Shown piece by piece: positions 36,960 through 49,354 of a stretch of 64,000 nt of DNA; position 1 is the first letter of the stretch; every line of letters begins with the position of its first letter. The notes under the pieces are model-generated. The model saw only the letters and a program-made list of their open reading frames with translations, made no database searches and was not told the origin of the DNA. The stretch is from Buddleja alternifolia. Lineage: Eukaryota > Streptophyta > Magnoliopsida > Lamiales > Scrophulariaceae. Where the stretch lies: the NCBI GenBank assembly GCA_019426215.1, contig CM033393.1:52020645-52084644 (forward strand), written 5' to 3'. The position numbers and the translations under genes are program-made.

Positions 36960-37470
36960 TCTTGCCATATTTCTTTACTCGAGCATCGAAACGACCCAAT
37001 TTTTGTTTCAAAAAGTAGTTTATGCTCAAGTCTACATTTTTTATGTTCAAGTCGAAACCCGAAAACGCACGAAAAATGGAGAAAAATGAGTCGGAAAAAA
37101 ATAAAAAGTCATTATTCATTAAAAAAAATTGGTATTATTTTTTTTCGTCTTGCCATATTTCTTTACTCGAGCATCGAAACAACCCAATTTTTGTTTCAAA
37201 AAGTAGTTTATGCTCAAGTCTACATTTTTTATGTTCAAGTCGAAACCCGAAAACGCACGAAAAATGGAGAAAAATGAGTCGGAAAAAAATAAAAAGTCAT
37301 TATTCATTAAAAAAAACTGGTATTATTTTTTTTCGTCTTGCCATATTTCTTTACTCGAGCATCGAAACGACCCAATTCTTGTTTCAAAAAGTAGTTTATG
37401 CTCAAGTCTACATTTTTTATGTTCAAGTCGAAACCCGAAAACACACGAAAAATGGAGAAAAATGAGTCGG
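36960..37470 (-). repeat. Three inverted copies of the same 188-bp unit
   Basis: The reverse complements of the unit end (TGAGTCGG) at 37094, 37282 and 37470, again 188 bp apart. They face the five direct copies across a short unique centre (about 36904-36960), which includes CTTGATAGCAATCCTCGCTC. Confidence 0.9.
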
Positions 37471-37783
37471 AAAAAAAGGGGGAAAGAGAAAAGCTGGAAA
37501 GAGAAAAAGAGTCCTGCCATTCAGCGCTTATGTGGCGCGGAATGCCATTTAATATTTAAAAAAAAATTCGGCCATTCCGCGCCACGTCAGCGCGGAATGG
37601 CCGAAAATTAAAAATATATATATATATTTTTATTGATTCCGTGCTGTTGTGGCGCGGAATCAGCTTGATTCCGCGCCACGTCAGCGCGGAATGTATTATT
37701 TCCTGATGTTCAATTTTTTGTGTATTATTTTTTTAATTTGGATTTATTTTTGTATTATTTATTTAAAATTCTCAAACAAAATC

Positions 37784-38286
37784 AAACATAGCCTAAATCT
37801 AGAGATTGGACGTGATGTGGTTCAACTTGCTATTGTTCGGTGATAAATGATGTGTCTTTTTGATCGAAAAAGTGAATTATGTGCTGCTCACCGTTGTTGT
37901 CCGAGTGAAGGATTTGACGCGTCTATTATTGAGTTATGAAATTGGTGAGACAAATATTTTCAGATTGATCAAAATTGTTGGGGTATGTATGGGGCCAGAA
38001 GCTGTTTGAGGGTATCCTGATTTTGAACTAAGCAACAAAAGGCTATAAAACAGAAAAGTTGCCTTTTTTGTTGGACAAATGACTAGTTGATTGTAGGTGA
38101 AGTACAGATGCCTACAAACACAAGCATCTATAAGTTGATCAAATAGCTCTGGATTCTGGAGTCATTCAGAAATCTTCACCATACTGATAATTATGGAGTG
38201 GTTCCCCATGTGATGGTGGTGCTAGTTATGAAATTTTGATTATATTATGATGCATGGACAGCCTTTTCTATGCCGACATTTGTGGG
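37784..38286. other. Intergenic DNA, no gene seen
   Basis: No coding sequence or bounded repeat was recognised here. Confidence 0.5.
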
Positions 38287-38656
38287 AGGGATAATTGCAT
38301 AAGATCCCTCTGATGAGCGAACTTGTGCCAAACTCCCTTCTGTTAAGTTTTTTGCGTAGCGTCCTCTTGTGTTCCAATTTATTCTGTATACTCTCCCTTT
38401 TTCGATTTTATTTGGTGTTTTTTTAATCATAAATGTTCTAAATCCAACCCAAATTAAATTATATTTATTATAAACATGTAATAAGTAAAAATGCATTTGG
38501 ATTGACATTTATGATAAAAAAAAAACTACAAAAAACCACAAAAGAGAGAGTATGCAGAGTAAATTGAAATACAAGGGGGCGCTATGCAAAAAACTTAACA
38601 CAGGGGGTTTGGTGCAAGTTTCGTTTATCATAGGAGGATCTTATGCAATTATCCCT
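38287..38656. mobile_element. MITE with about 115-bp TIRs, 370 bp
   Basis: The ends AGGGATAATTGCATAAGATC (left) and the same 20 bases in the reverse-complemented right end start a long inverted repeat. It continues through GTTAAGTTTTTTGC-TAGCG and TTCAATTTA-type blocks. No convincing target duplication was seen and there is no coding capacity. Confidence 0.8.
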
Positions 38657-38699
38657 TCGTGTGAACACTAAATCTCTTGAAAATAATTAGGCAATGTCT

Positions 38700-39365
38700 A
38701 ACTAACAAAATTCAGAAGAAAAAATTTTGGAAAAAAATTAAACTAAATTTTTTGAAAAAGTTCAGAAAAAATAGAAAAATAATAAGCAAAATTTAAAATT
38801 TAAAAAATCCATAAAAATGAAAATAAAATAGAAAAAATAAAAAAAGAAATTTCCAGGTTATTGCTAATTTTTTATTAGAACGTTTTATTTTTTTCCTAAT
38901 TTTTATTTTTATTTTTCTAGATTTTTCGATTTTTGCTTTTTTGCTTATTTTATTTTATTTTATATTAATCTGACTTTATTTTTCTTTTTGCAAAATTAAA
39001 GAATATATGAATTTAAAAAATAAAATTTAAATTTGCAAGATATTTAAGATCAATGCAGACAACCCCCTATCTTATGCTGTTTGTAGCACTATCTTATGTG
39101 GTTTGTAGCACTTTGCCCCTAAGTGACGATTTTAGCCTTACATGCGCCGGTATATTCCATTAGATGCCGCCGGATTTGGATTGAGGGGGTTAAGTGCACA
39201 TTCCTGAAAGGTTAGGATGTCGGGTGCACTTTTCAAAATATTTGGGGGCAAAGTGCACATCACCCCATAGGTTGGGAGGGGGTCTCTGCAATTATCTCTA
39301 ATATAAATATGTATGCACATGTACCATTAACAAACATCACATAGTTCAAGATTACAAAAGGGGTC
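38700..39365 (-). repeat. Dispersed repeat, inverted copy B
   Basis: This is the reverse complement of about 20510-21150, with high similarity across the whole stretch including the A/T-rich tail. The shared part includes flanking sequence from the tandem-duplicated block (ACATCACATAGTTCAAGATT). The copy therefore moved with its surroundings rather than as a bounded MITE. Confidence 0.8.
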
Positions 39366-39454
39366 TTTTTCTTTTTTTTTTCCGGGGGAATTGAACACCA
39401 AATCCTGGATTATGGTTCGAGACACTGATTTTATTAGGTTCTTAAAGCTTATTG

Positions 39455-39730
39455 AGAGGGTGTTTGGCTAAGCTTATCCAAAATATCTTATAAGCTCATA
39501 CATCTTATAAAATATTTTAGGAGCTTATAAAATATATCATCTTATAAGATGTTTAAAAAAAGTTGGGGCTGAGTTACTTTTTTAAAAACAACTTATAAGA
39601 CTCAAACATCTTATTTTTTGGTCTTATAAGCTGTTTTTAAAAAAAAATTACCAAACAAATTTGTGGAGCTTATAAGTTTTAAAATATTTTATAAGATGTT
39701 TAGAGCAACTTATAAGCTTAAACACCCTCT
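39455..39730. mobile_element. hAT-like MITE, copy 1
   Basis: Inverted ends AGAGGGTGTTTGGCTAAGC and, reverse-complemented, AGAGGGTGTTTAAGCTTAT enclose CTTATAAG-rich DNA. The related copy at 47592-47819 shares most of the interior. The target duplication is not clear. Confidence 0.7.
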
Positions 39731-41621
39731 GAATCTTTTCACTCAAAATAAATAAAGTTTACTGAATCCTTTTCTTTTTATGGAAAACTCTTATTTTTAC
39801 CTAGTGTGTTGAAAACTAAAGGGTATAAGATATGTTACATCAACGATATATACCATATATGGATATGGTATAATGGAGTTCTTGGTTGTATACTAGACAT
39901 GGATGCCTGTTTGCCCTCTTTTTAGATTCTATATTTTAGTATAAGTGTACAAAATATACAATATATATATATATTTTTTTTCGTTGGACTAAACACAATT
40001 CTAAAGGCCTGGTCTTTGTATATTTGCCTCAGTCCTATAGCATACACTATACAGCATAAGAAGCTCGCTGGCAAGTTGGCCCAACTCCAATAAGTCTGGA
40101 TCGAGTGGACCGGCTTTGAATATCATGCCAAAAGATGTCGATAAGGGCCCAATGGGTGACTAACCTAAACCATTAAGAATTCGCTAAAACGAGTGGGCTT
40201 TTATGGTTGTATACAGTCTTTGTCAACATTTCAACAGGCCAAAAAGTTTACATATATTCAAACACATAATTCAATGCTCTAAGTTAGCTTTTATGGCAAG
40301 TCCTCATTAATATAATTGTGCAATTTTTTTATCTTTTGGGGGGCTATCTGAAATAGATCAGACAACAAGTCCCCAAGACTGAAAGACGCCACAGTGGCTA
40401 CTACTTCCAAGAGTGTGGTGTGGGCCGTAATGTAATTTAACGTATGGCTGCCCATAAATAAAAATCTCCCAAATACTTCCAAAATAGCCTCTCTCAAATG
40501 TCAGAACGAACTAATAAATAATCTCTTACGTCAATTAACGTAACCGCAAACCAAGGGTCAATTATATACTCCTACATTGCCTGCAGTTACAACTTACAAG
40601 GCCTCACCTAACACGTCACCATGTGATTTCCCCAATATATCTACCATGAGGTCTGAACTACTTTATAATACTACTACTAACAATCATCAAACTATTCAAC
40701 AGTTGATTCTAAAACAATACAATTACCAGAACAAAAGATTCTAAAACAATACAGCCTTGCGCTAATTATTTTATTTGGTAAAACAGAAAAGAGGGTCTAT
40801 AATGCTTTTAGTCAAATGATGGAAGCAGTTCAAGGGCTTCCTCACAAATTCTTGAAAAGCAATCATAAAAATTAAAAGGTTAATAAAATTTATTTTGGAA
40901 GGATAACCTACCAATTTCTAGCTTCTACTTCTATTGTAGTGTCATAATTTAGAATAAAAGTCCTTGAACGACTTTGAGATTTCTAAATTTTTACAATATG
41001 GAAAAATTTACAGAAAATTTTATGATAGATTAGGCGCGTTGATCTTAGTCTATTTACCACCGTGTAATTAAATGGGGTAACATAGGTGATCCAAGCGACA
41101 AATCAAGGTTTGTTAGACTAATGGTAACAACTTTTATTTTCATATTACGGGTTATGAGTTCAATTTAAGACAATCACAAATTGTGACTCCTCTCTCTCTT
41201 TATTTGGAGTATTATAGTGTTTGTATGACCCATAATTTAAAAACTATGTGTGACTTTTATCTCTTTATATATTTGGAGTCCTATAAGATTTGTGTAGCTC
41301 ATAATTTAATTTGGAGTCCTATAAAATTTGTGTAACCCATAATTTAAAAAACATCGACTTGGGTTTGTCGGTCAGCGTGTTCCCTTCATCTAATTTTTTT
41401 AAAAAAAGATATAGAAGGAACAAACGGTTTTAGACGGAATTGGAGAGAATTGGAGGGTACAAAACAGGAGAGAGGTCTCCCGCAGCCTCACCAAAAGTTA
41501 AATACAAACGAAAACCAATCTAACTACAACATTTCTTCCAAAGTCCAAAAACTTCTTCCACAACTTCCTTTTCTCAACTCTCCAGAGCTTCCATTAAAGA
41601 GGATCCGATAATTGTTCTTCA
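39731..41621. other. Intergenic DNA upstream of the YSL gene
   Basis: No gene was found. Decayed repeats around 41110-41350 share an ATAATTTAAAA-ACTATG / GGAGTCCTATAA-ATTTGTGTA pattern. The last roughly 150 bp should contain the YSL 5' UTR. No clear TATA box can be placed. Confidence 0.5.
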
Positions 41622-44600
41622 ATGGGAACAGAACAAGCTGCTGCTGCGGCGGTGGAAATATCGGAGCCGCTGCTATTCCAGGAGGACACGGCGGCGGACA
41701 AAATAAGTGGTGTCAATTCCGATGAGCAAGAAATCGAACACATTCCGGAATGGAAGGAGCAAATTACGATCAGAGGCCTGGTTGTCAGCGCTATATTGGG
41801 GACGCTTTTCTGTATAATCACGCACAAGCTCAATTTAACGGTCGGGATCATCCCTTCGCTCAACGTTGCCGCCGGTTTGCTCGGATTCTTCTTCGTCAAA
41901 TCCTGGACCGGATTTTTGTCCAAATTAGGTTTTTCAGCTCAACCGTTCACACGCCAAGAGAATACCGTCATTCAGACCTGCGTTGTGGCTTGCTACGGTC
42001 TCGCTTTTAGTGGTAATAGTTTTTTACTATTGTTACGGTTTTCAGTTATATTATTATTTTCATAGAACAGAAAACGTCTTGAGCTGTATGGTTAGTCGAC
42101 ATAGCTGTCTTTTGAAGTCCAGTAATCGAAAGTTTTTGATAAACGTGCTCGAATACTATTGTACAGCATACTTAATATAACGAGATGCATATTGTAGTAC
42201 TCGAAGTTGTTAAAGAATCAATTTAATGAGCTCGAAAGAAAAATCAGCAATTTCGATTACATTTTTGATATTTTGATGAGATGAGGACTACCTTTAATTT
42301 TGGATGTGGTTTTGTGACTATGTTGACAGGGGGATTTGGATCTTACTTGCTTTCTATGGATGAGAAAACGTATAAGCTGATTGGTGAAGATTATCCGGGT
42401 AATCGTGCTGAGGATGTGAAGAACCCAGGATTGTTGTGGATGATGGGCTTTATATTCGTTGTTAGCTTTCTGGGACTTTTTAGTCTTGTTCCCCTTCGGA
42501 AGGTAATCCGTTTGCACAATATAATGGAGGACGAGTTAACATTGTTGTGTTATCTAATGTCAGTTTTAACCTCTGCTGAAAATGGTGATTTCTCACTCTG
42601 GAATTTTTTCACCGCGTCAATCAAGAACAAAACTCTAAATAATTTTGCAATTGTATGCAAATGTAAATTTAGAATAGGCATAATTTGTTTATAGAAATAC
42701 ATGAGCTTGGCCAGTTTTTGTTAGTATGTTCAAAGGTCGGGAGCTTGTTTAAGTGTCTATTCGCAGTCATTAAAATCACACTGGAGTTACTGGAGTCGCT
42801 GGCTATCTGCTTATGATCGTGGCTCAATTTTGTTATTTTTCGTGTACGTTTAGGTTATGGTCTTGGGTTATAAACTGACCTATCCCAGTGGAACCGCCAC
42901 TGCTATGTTGATAAATAGCTTTCATACAAACACCGGAGCGGAACTTGCCAGGTAAAAGACCTACTTTATACTAGATTTTGTTTATTTAGCTTTTAATTGT
43001 GGATAGAAATTCAGTACCTTGTAATCGCCCTTGGCGATAAACAATGTTAGTGAAACTTCCTTCATATTCTTGATTTTGTATCCATAGAAGTATTAATTGT
43101 AATCAAATGTCTTTTATTTGTATTGCTTTGCAGAAAGCAGGTGTCATCTCTTGGAAAATATTTAAGTATAAGTTTCTGCTGGAGCTGCTTTAAATGGTTC
43201 TTTAGTGGTGTTGGTGATTCATGTGGTTTCGACAATTTCCCCAGTCTCGGATTGACACTGTTTAAGAATACGTAAACTCCTGCTTTTTTAGAATATGTTG
43301 TAGCATATTTTCCATTATACATTATCTGATGTGCTTTTGGTGAAACTTTGCTTAATTTCATGCTTGAATTTTGATATATGACTAGTGTGTGTTTAGCACC
43401 GTGGATCTTAAGCTTTGTGATTTTATGCAGGTTCTACTTCGACTTCAGTCCAACTTATGTTGGGTGCGGTCTTATTTGTCCTCACATAGTCAATTGTTCA
43501 GTTCTTTTTGGAGCAATCATATCTTGGGGTTTTCTTTGGCCATTCATTTCACAGCGTGCAGGTGATTGGTATCCAGCTGATCTTGGCAGCAATGATTTCA
43601 AAGGTCTCTATGGATATAAGGTACCAATAATTCATTATAGCTGAACAAATAGTGAGTATTTTTGCAAAAGTGCACAAGGTTTCACCATTAAAATGCGACT
43701 CCTGTCTGTCTATTATATTTCTTGACCTAATTCATCCAAGATTCATAAAACTGAAAAGAAAGAGAAATTGGATGATAAAATTTGAGGTATTCTAGTTGAT
43801 AATTGATGAGCTGTGTTTTGGAGAGAGGTACAACATGCTTGCCTCCAGATTCTGCACCCCACTTGTTGCGGTGTATGACCAAGTCTGGTATAACTGCATC
43901 ATCATTATTTTCTGAACTTTTTTTCACAGTAGTGCATTGAGCATTGAGTGCATGTTCAGTATCCCTCATAGTGAGTAGGTACTTTTTGTTTCTCACCCCT
44001 ATATAGCAATTCAGTTATACTCTATTCCCCACAGTTTTCCAATTATTTAGTAAAATGTGAAACTCTATTTTTCTGTTCTTTTTTCCATTTCTTTTCTGGA
44101 GGATGTTTTTTCCACAATGATTGGGCTAATTGTGCAATTGTTTTCTACAGATCTTCATAGCCATTTCCCTTATTCTTGGGGATGGTCTTTACAATTTGAT
44201 TAAGATCATATCAGTAACTATTAAGGAAATATGCAACACACGTCAAAGTCTTCCTGTCGTCAAGGACGTTACAGGTGAGAATTGTTTTCAAGTCTTAAAG
44301 ATTTACTTGATTTATTTGGTGTGCAGATCACTCTTGTGTGGATTGTGCACTACTTCTACTTTACATAAAATGCTAGTTCTGTCGTGTACTAGCAATTACA
44401 TTATCCCTATGAAACTCCAGAATATTAATTCCTGTATAAAGAAATGCCACAATTGAAAAAGAGAGAATGAAAAAGAAATCCTTTTAAGATTATTATTATC
44501 CTCTTTTTATATCCCTATATGTAATCCGCTGCTACAACATGCGCTCCAGGTGTAAGCCAGTAGTATCTTTTGTGGTAATTGTCACATTGACCCGCAATCT

Positions 44601-45598
44601 AAATAGAAATTCTGATGTTTCATCCTCTTACATTATTTTTTTTCCACATCAATATTTTGACAGATGACATCACTTCCAAATTACTGGTGGAACAAAAGAA
44701 ACGTGATGAAATTTTCCTCAAGGACGGGATACCTTTCTGGTTTGCTGCTTCTGGATATGTTGGCTTGGCTGCCATATCTACTGCTGCAATGCCGATGATC
44801 TTTCCACCTCTGAAGTGGTATTTAGTCCTTTGTTCATACATAATTGCCCCAGCACTTGCCTTCTGCAACTCGTATGGTACTGGGTTAACAGACTGGAGCC
44901 TGGCTTCTACATATGGTAAAATTGGTCTTTTTATGATTGCCTCGCTTGTTGGAAGCCATGGTGGGGTTATAGCCGGTTTGGCAGCTTGTGGTGTTATGAT
45001 GTCCATAGTCTCTACAGCAGCTGATTTAATGCAAGACTTTAAGACGGGTTACCTTACTCTCTCATCAGCAAAGTCGATGTTTGTGAGCCAATTAGTTGGA
45101 ACAGCGATGGGCTGTGTAATTGCACCCCTCACATTTTGGATGTATTGGAGTGCCTTTGATATTGGAACACCCGATAGCCCATATAAAGCCCCATATGCTG
45201 TTATATACAGGGAAATGGCCATTTTGGGGGTCGAGGGCTTTTCTGAACTTCCAAAGCACTGTCTGGCCTTATGTTGTGGGTTCTTTGTGGCTGCTATGGC
45301 TATAAACCTTTTAAGAGATGTAACTCCCAAAAGGATTTCTCAGTTTATTCCTATTCCAATGGCAATGGCGGTGCCATTTTACATTGGAGCTTACTTTGCA
45401 ATTGATATGTTTGTTGGTACTGTGATATTGTTTGTGTGGGAGCGGATAAATAGCAAGGATGCAGAAGATTATGCGGGTGCTGTTGCTTCGGGTTTGATAT
45501 GTGGCGATGGGATATGGACAATACCTTCTGCTATTCTTTCCATCTTCAGGATTAATCCACCCATATGCATGTACTTTGGGCCTTCCGCAAGTCGATGA
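41622..45598 (+). CDS. YSL7: Metal-nicotianamine transporter, YSL7-like
   Basis: Seven exons join in frame to a 682-residue membrane protein: 41622-42012, 42330-42502, 42854-42951, 43134-43271, 43431-43620, 44151-44274 and 44664-45598. It belongs to the oligopeptide transporter (OPT) family, yellow-stripe-like branch, which moves metal-nicotianamine complexes. Family blocks visible in order are [68 protein letters not shown] and, near the C-terminus, [20 protein letters not shown] and [17 protein letters not shown]. The acidic N-terminus precedes about 14 hydrophobic segments. Length is normal for the family. The YSL5/7/8 clade fits best, and the exact number is less certain. In Arabidopsis, YSL7/8 also import the bacterial peptide syringolin. 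Confidence 0.92.
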
Positions 45599-47587
45599 AC
45601 AAGTAAGCTTGTTTTTATTACAATTCTTAGTCCTGTAAACAGAATATAATCTGCCTGTGAATATGTAAGGTTCCATTGTATTCCCTGATTTGTTACCAAC
45701 TGACCAACATTTTACAGCGATTTGTCTATTTATATTGGTGTCAAACTGTCAAACAATTGTATGATCACATCTTCAAAAGTGGGTAAAAGGATGACTGCAT
45801 GAGAGATCTTTGCAAATTTTCTGAACTGGTTGATGTAAATATAGGTCACTGACAGACTCTGGCTGAAGTTTTATTGCATGCTTTGAATAACCATAGGTAC
45901 ACGTACGTGTAAAAATGGTAAATATGAAGTTGAAATAGGTGAAAGTAGTAAAGGAAAAATCAACATTTGAAAAAGATATAAACTTCATCATTGATTTATG
46001 AACTCCTTTTCCACCTTTGCTACGTAATTGCGAATCTTGAAATAGTTGCTGTCCGTGTTTCTACTTTTTGAAATTTTATTTTGAAAACTGACTGTTGACG
46101 GAGCAATGGGGTTATATATGATAGCAAACAAACACGTCAATGTAATGTACCACTTTGGTGATTGAAAGAAAGATAAGTTTGGTTCTTACTTTTTCCAAAT
46201 AAATAGGGGAATTATCCTTTTCCTTTTAATATTTATGTCTTTCTTGACGGACATTTTTAATTGCCCCTGAGTTTATAGAAATAAAATCAGAAAGCATGCA
46301 ATTGTCACTGTTCCCTGTTGAGAAAAAGAAGTAAAAATTTCGTAGTTCTTGGAAAAATCTATGTTAGATCAAGTGTAATAGTCCTAGTGCCTATCCCAAT
46401 CACACAGTATTGTGTGTGGTCTTCATACACACTTTTATGAAAGAGATAGACACAAAATATACATCCGAACTATCGTATTCAATCTGGCATGGAATTACCC
46501 CCAATTCTTGGTTCTTTTTCCATATAGAATATGAGGATTGTCCTTTCTGTTCCCTGGTTCATCAATTTACTTTTTCTCAAATATACTTATACAGTTTCAC
46601 ATGCAGAAGGACTTTTTTTTAAAATTAAACACATAAATATTGATGAAAATAGTGTGGGAAGGTGGCATATCAATCAGATGGACGAAATTTCGGCCCTTTT
46701 CTGCGGAATCTATCAACATCGAGTTTGAACTTTGAAGGAGTAGATGATGGAATCCCGCAAGTGTGACGACCTTTGCAACATAATCCCCCGCTATTATTAT
46801 CAGCATAAAACTATGAAAAAAGATGTCAGACTCCACATCAAAACAAATACATTTCAACAATTCATAAAATGAAAAAAATATCAACAAAAAATAGAAGCTC
46901 TTTGAAAAAGGAAAAGAATCAACATTAAGTTCCACAAAAAATTCAAGTATTACTATTCAGTTGCCCGATGATGGAAGCAAGCAATATGAAGGGCATGTGA
47001 TCGAGTAATAGACGAATATGACAAGCTCTATTATTATTATAGTCATTGGTATTTAATTTGTCACTCTATTATTATTATAGTCATCGATATTTAATTTGTC
47101 TTAAACGCTCATCAATATTTCATTGACTTGACGAGACATACTTTCTTTTGAAATAATATAGGTGCACGATATATTATTAACTTTGGTCGAAGAATTTTCA
47201 TTCTCTCTTTGCTTTTCCTTTATAACCATGATTGTTGGCGTGGATTGATGTTGTCTCACCATTGTGAAAAGGTTGAAATTAAGGATAACTCTTCTGTCAT
47301 AATAGCCTTTCCTCGATGAAAATTGACACATCACTCTTTAAGAATTTCTTTGAACTCGCCCGTTAATGGTGGGGGCGTTCAATCATTGGAGGTCACTAAC
47401 TTTAATTTCATTATATAGATAATAAATTAATTAAGGTATTACCCACCATTGATAAGTCGGTGAATAAATCATGACATTCTTAATTATTGTGATATAAAAC
47501 GTGATTTTTCAATAAAAGATTTTAAGAAATTCAAATATATTATTGGCTCACAATTTAATTACGTTCCTATTTGGTTTGGTAAGCAGG
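45599..47587. other. Intergenic DNA with a small tandem duplication
   Basis: No gene was recognised. A roughly 38-bp unit (CTCTATTATTATTATAGTCA.. ATTTAATTTGTC) is repeated in tandem at about 47025-47100 with one or two changes. The YSL 3' UTR occupies the first few hundred bases. Confidence 0.5.
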
Positions 47588-47591
47588 TTTA

Positions 47592-47819
47592 AGAGGGTGT
47601 TTGACTAAACTTATCCAAAATATCTTATAAGCTCCTACATCTTATAAAATGTTTTAAAAAAAGTGGAGTTGTGTTACTTTTTTAAAATCATTTTATAAGA
47701 CTCAAATACCTTATTTTTTGGTTTTATAAGTTGTTTTTATAAAAAAATTATCAAATAAATTTATTAGAGCATCTTATAAGATGTTCTGAGGAACTTATAA
47801 GTTTAGTCATACATTCTCT
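47592..47819. mobile_element. hAT-like MITE, copy 2
   Basis: The ends AGAGGGTGTTTGACTAAAC and, reverse-complemented, AGAGAATGTATGACTAAAC enclose an interior like that of the 39455-39730 element (TCCAAAATATCTTATAAGCT). It is shorter, with an internal deletion. Confidence 0.7.
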
Positions 47820-48920
47820 AATTACGTTCCTAAGCACAATGAAGCTCCCTTCACCATATTAATGATTAATCTTGTTGTATGCATGAAGACGAATCCTTGC
47901 TACAAGTTAATGAAAATTATTTAAATTTGTTTTGCTACTTTTCTTTAATGAATTAATAATTTATACCTTTCCAAAATACATGGAAGATGGGGCTTTATAC
48001 AGAGAGGTCCCATAAAAGACTTTCTTTTTGAAAAATTGAGAGAATTGGAAGACCACTTCTGGGCCACCTCTTCTTCCTTCTAATTCCATAATTCATTCTC
48101 AAACGTTCTTTAACTTGTAGAATATTTATCTTTTGTTTTTTGTTTAACATTATCTTAAGGTTGGGCCTAGAGTGGGTTTGAAGTAACCCCCACCATCCCC
48201 CACTCATTTCATTCCATGTGTCCTTAGACTCTCCACTTTGTATAGTTTTTGTTGAGTATCTTACAAGAGATGGCATCACATATTGGGGTTGGTTGCAATA
48301 ATGGCAGCCAACCTAGTGAGTGATCTATATCTATAATAATCACAACAACGGCGTATATTATTTGTGAGGCACTATTTTATTAATATTTGAGTTGATAACT
48401 TTTTAAATATCTCATCGAATTTGATCGAATTTAAACTAATGTAATTATTTAATAGAATTTTAATTGATGTAATTACTTAATAGATTTATATTATATTTTC
48501 ATATGATTAATATAAAACTTGATAGAGCGATCAGACTATTAATTTAATACGAGCAGACGTAATTCGTACAAAAATTAAATTTGTTACCGTAAAATCCTTT
48601 TGTACCATACAATTAATTGGGTGCAATAAATAGATGTTATAAATTAAATTATTGATATCAACGTACTTAAATCCAACAATATACAAATTTACTTAAGATT
48701 GAAAGGAACATTATTGAAGAAATAACTATTTAGTAAAAAACTCTATTTTCCTCCGCTTATGTTTGAAATTTGTATACCACAACATAAATGATCTCGGTTG
48801 TTTGTTACAGATTTGTACGATTAATAGGTCTTTGTTTTCTCCTCCCTTTTCTTCATGTTTTTCTCTTTTGATGCTAAATTCAATGCGTTGTTTGAGGAGG
48901 AGCAACAGTGAAAACAAGAT

Positions 48921-48957
<37 letters not shown>

Positions 48958-49354
48958 CTACTAAATCAAAAGTAGTAAGTAAGTAATAAGTAGTCAAAAG
49001 TCAAAGCCCTGAACAGTGTAAAAGAAGAGGCACCATTAAAACCCGGATCCAATATTTTTTGACAAAGATCCCATTTTCTGCCTTGGGATTTCCAGATTTA
49101 CTTTTTGTCTTTCACATTCCCCCTTCCCCCTTTTGCTATTATCACTTAAATCAATCACAACACCACACCACTTATTAACCATTTCCCTTTTTCTGCCCCC
49201 CTTATTTTTCTCTTCAACTCACTTCACCTTCTTCAATCAAAGACCTTTCCACACACACACACACACACAAAAATTACAGATTTCAAACTCTATACAGAAA
49301 TGATATTTCATATTTCACCCTAAAATTATAGGGAGAAAAAAAAAAAAAATCTTG
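47820..49354. promoter_or_regulatory. TCP20 upstream region and 5' leader
   Basis: No other gene was seen. A (TA)n microsatellite lies at about 48921-48953. The last roughly 300 bp are pyrimidine-rich with a (CA)n tract at 49251-49268 and an A-run just before the start codon, as in many plant 5' UTRs. Confidence 0.5.

Larger units (their letters stand above)
35833..37692. promoter_or_regulatory. Seven 25-bp ACGT-core near-palindromes
   Basis: The motif ATTCCGCG-CCACGTCAG-CGCGGAAT, or its reverse, occurs at 35833-35857, 35893-35917, 35950-35974, 37519-37543, 37574-37598, 37636-37660 and 37668-37692. The core TGACGTGG/CCACGTCA is a C/G-box hybrid of the kind bound by plant bZIP factors. Four copies are intact and three have changes in the core. 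It contrasts sharply with the AT-rich surroundings. Transposase binding is an alternative role. Confidence 0.65.
35742..37783. mobile_element. 2-kb Mutator-like hairpin element with internal 188-bp array
   Basis: The element proper is 35752-37773 (2022 bp), bounded by a perfect 10-bp direct repeat, AAACAAAATC (35742-35751 and 37774-37783). The TIRs start GAGAATTTTAAATAAATAAT and run for more than 200 bp on each side. They carry GC-rich ACGT-core palindromes and then a 188-bp repeat array in opposite orientations, so nearly the whole element can fold on itself. The only unpaired centre is about 36904-36960. There is no transposase. A target duplication of 9-11 bp with long TIRs points to a Mutator-like, foldback-type non-autonomous element. 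Confidence 0.8.
35365..37795. mobile_element. Possible host MITE around the 2-kb hairpin element
   Basis: Outside the 35752-37773 element, the left TAGTGTTTGGTTTTATTTT (about 35375) faces TTTTGATTTTG...-type sequence whose reverse complement reads TAGGCTATGTTTGATTTTG (about 37777-37795). The large element appears to have inserted near the right end of this smaller, hAT-like MITE. The ends are only approximate. Confidence 0.4.

Noticed and set aside
36023..37470. CRISPR-like regular repeat spacing
   Set aside because: The repeats are contiguous 188-bp units with no unique spacers, in a plant nuclear context with two orientations.
35846..37611. Many open frames of 60-147 codons on both strands
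   Set aside because: All are produced by the 188-bp repeat units in direct or inverted copies. They overlap on opposite strands and show no protein family.
40291..40497. Minus-strand frame of 68 codons
   Set aside because: The composition looks protein-like, but there is no recognised family and no plausible exon partners.
41750..42010. Alternative-frame ORFs inside YSL exon 1 and opposite-strand ORFs in exon 7
   Set aside because: They are shadows of the YSL coding frame, whose spliced product matches the family from end to end.
46597..46935. Minus-strand frame of 112 codons
   Set aside because: It is a hydrophobic low-complexity translation of AT-rich DNA, with no homology and no gene signals.
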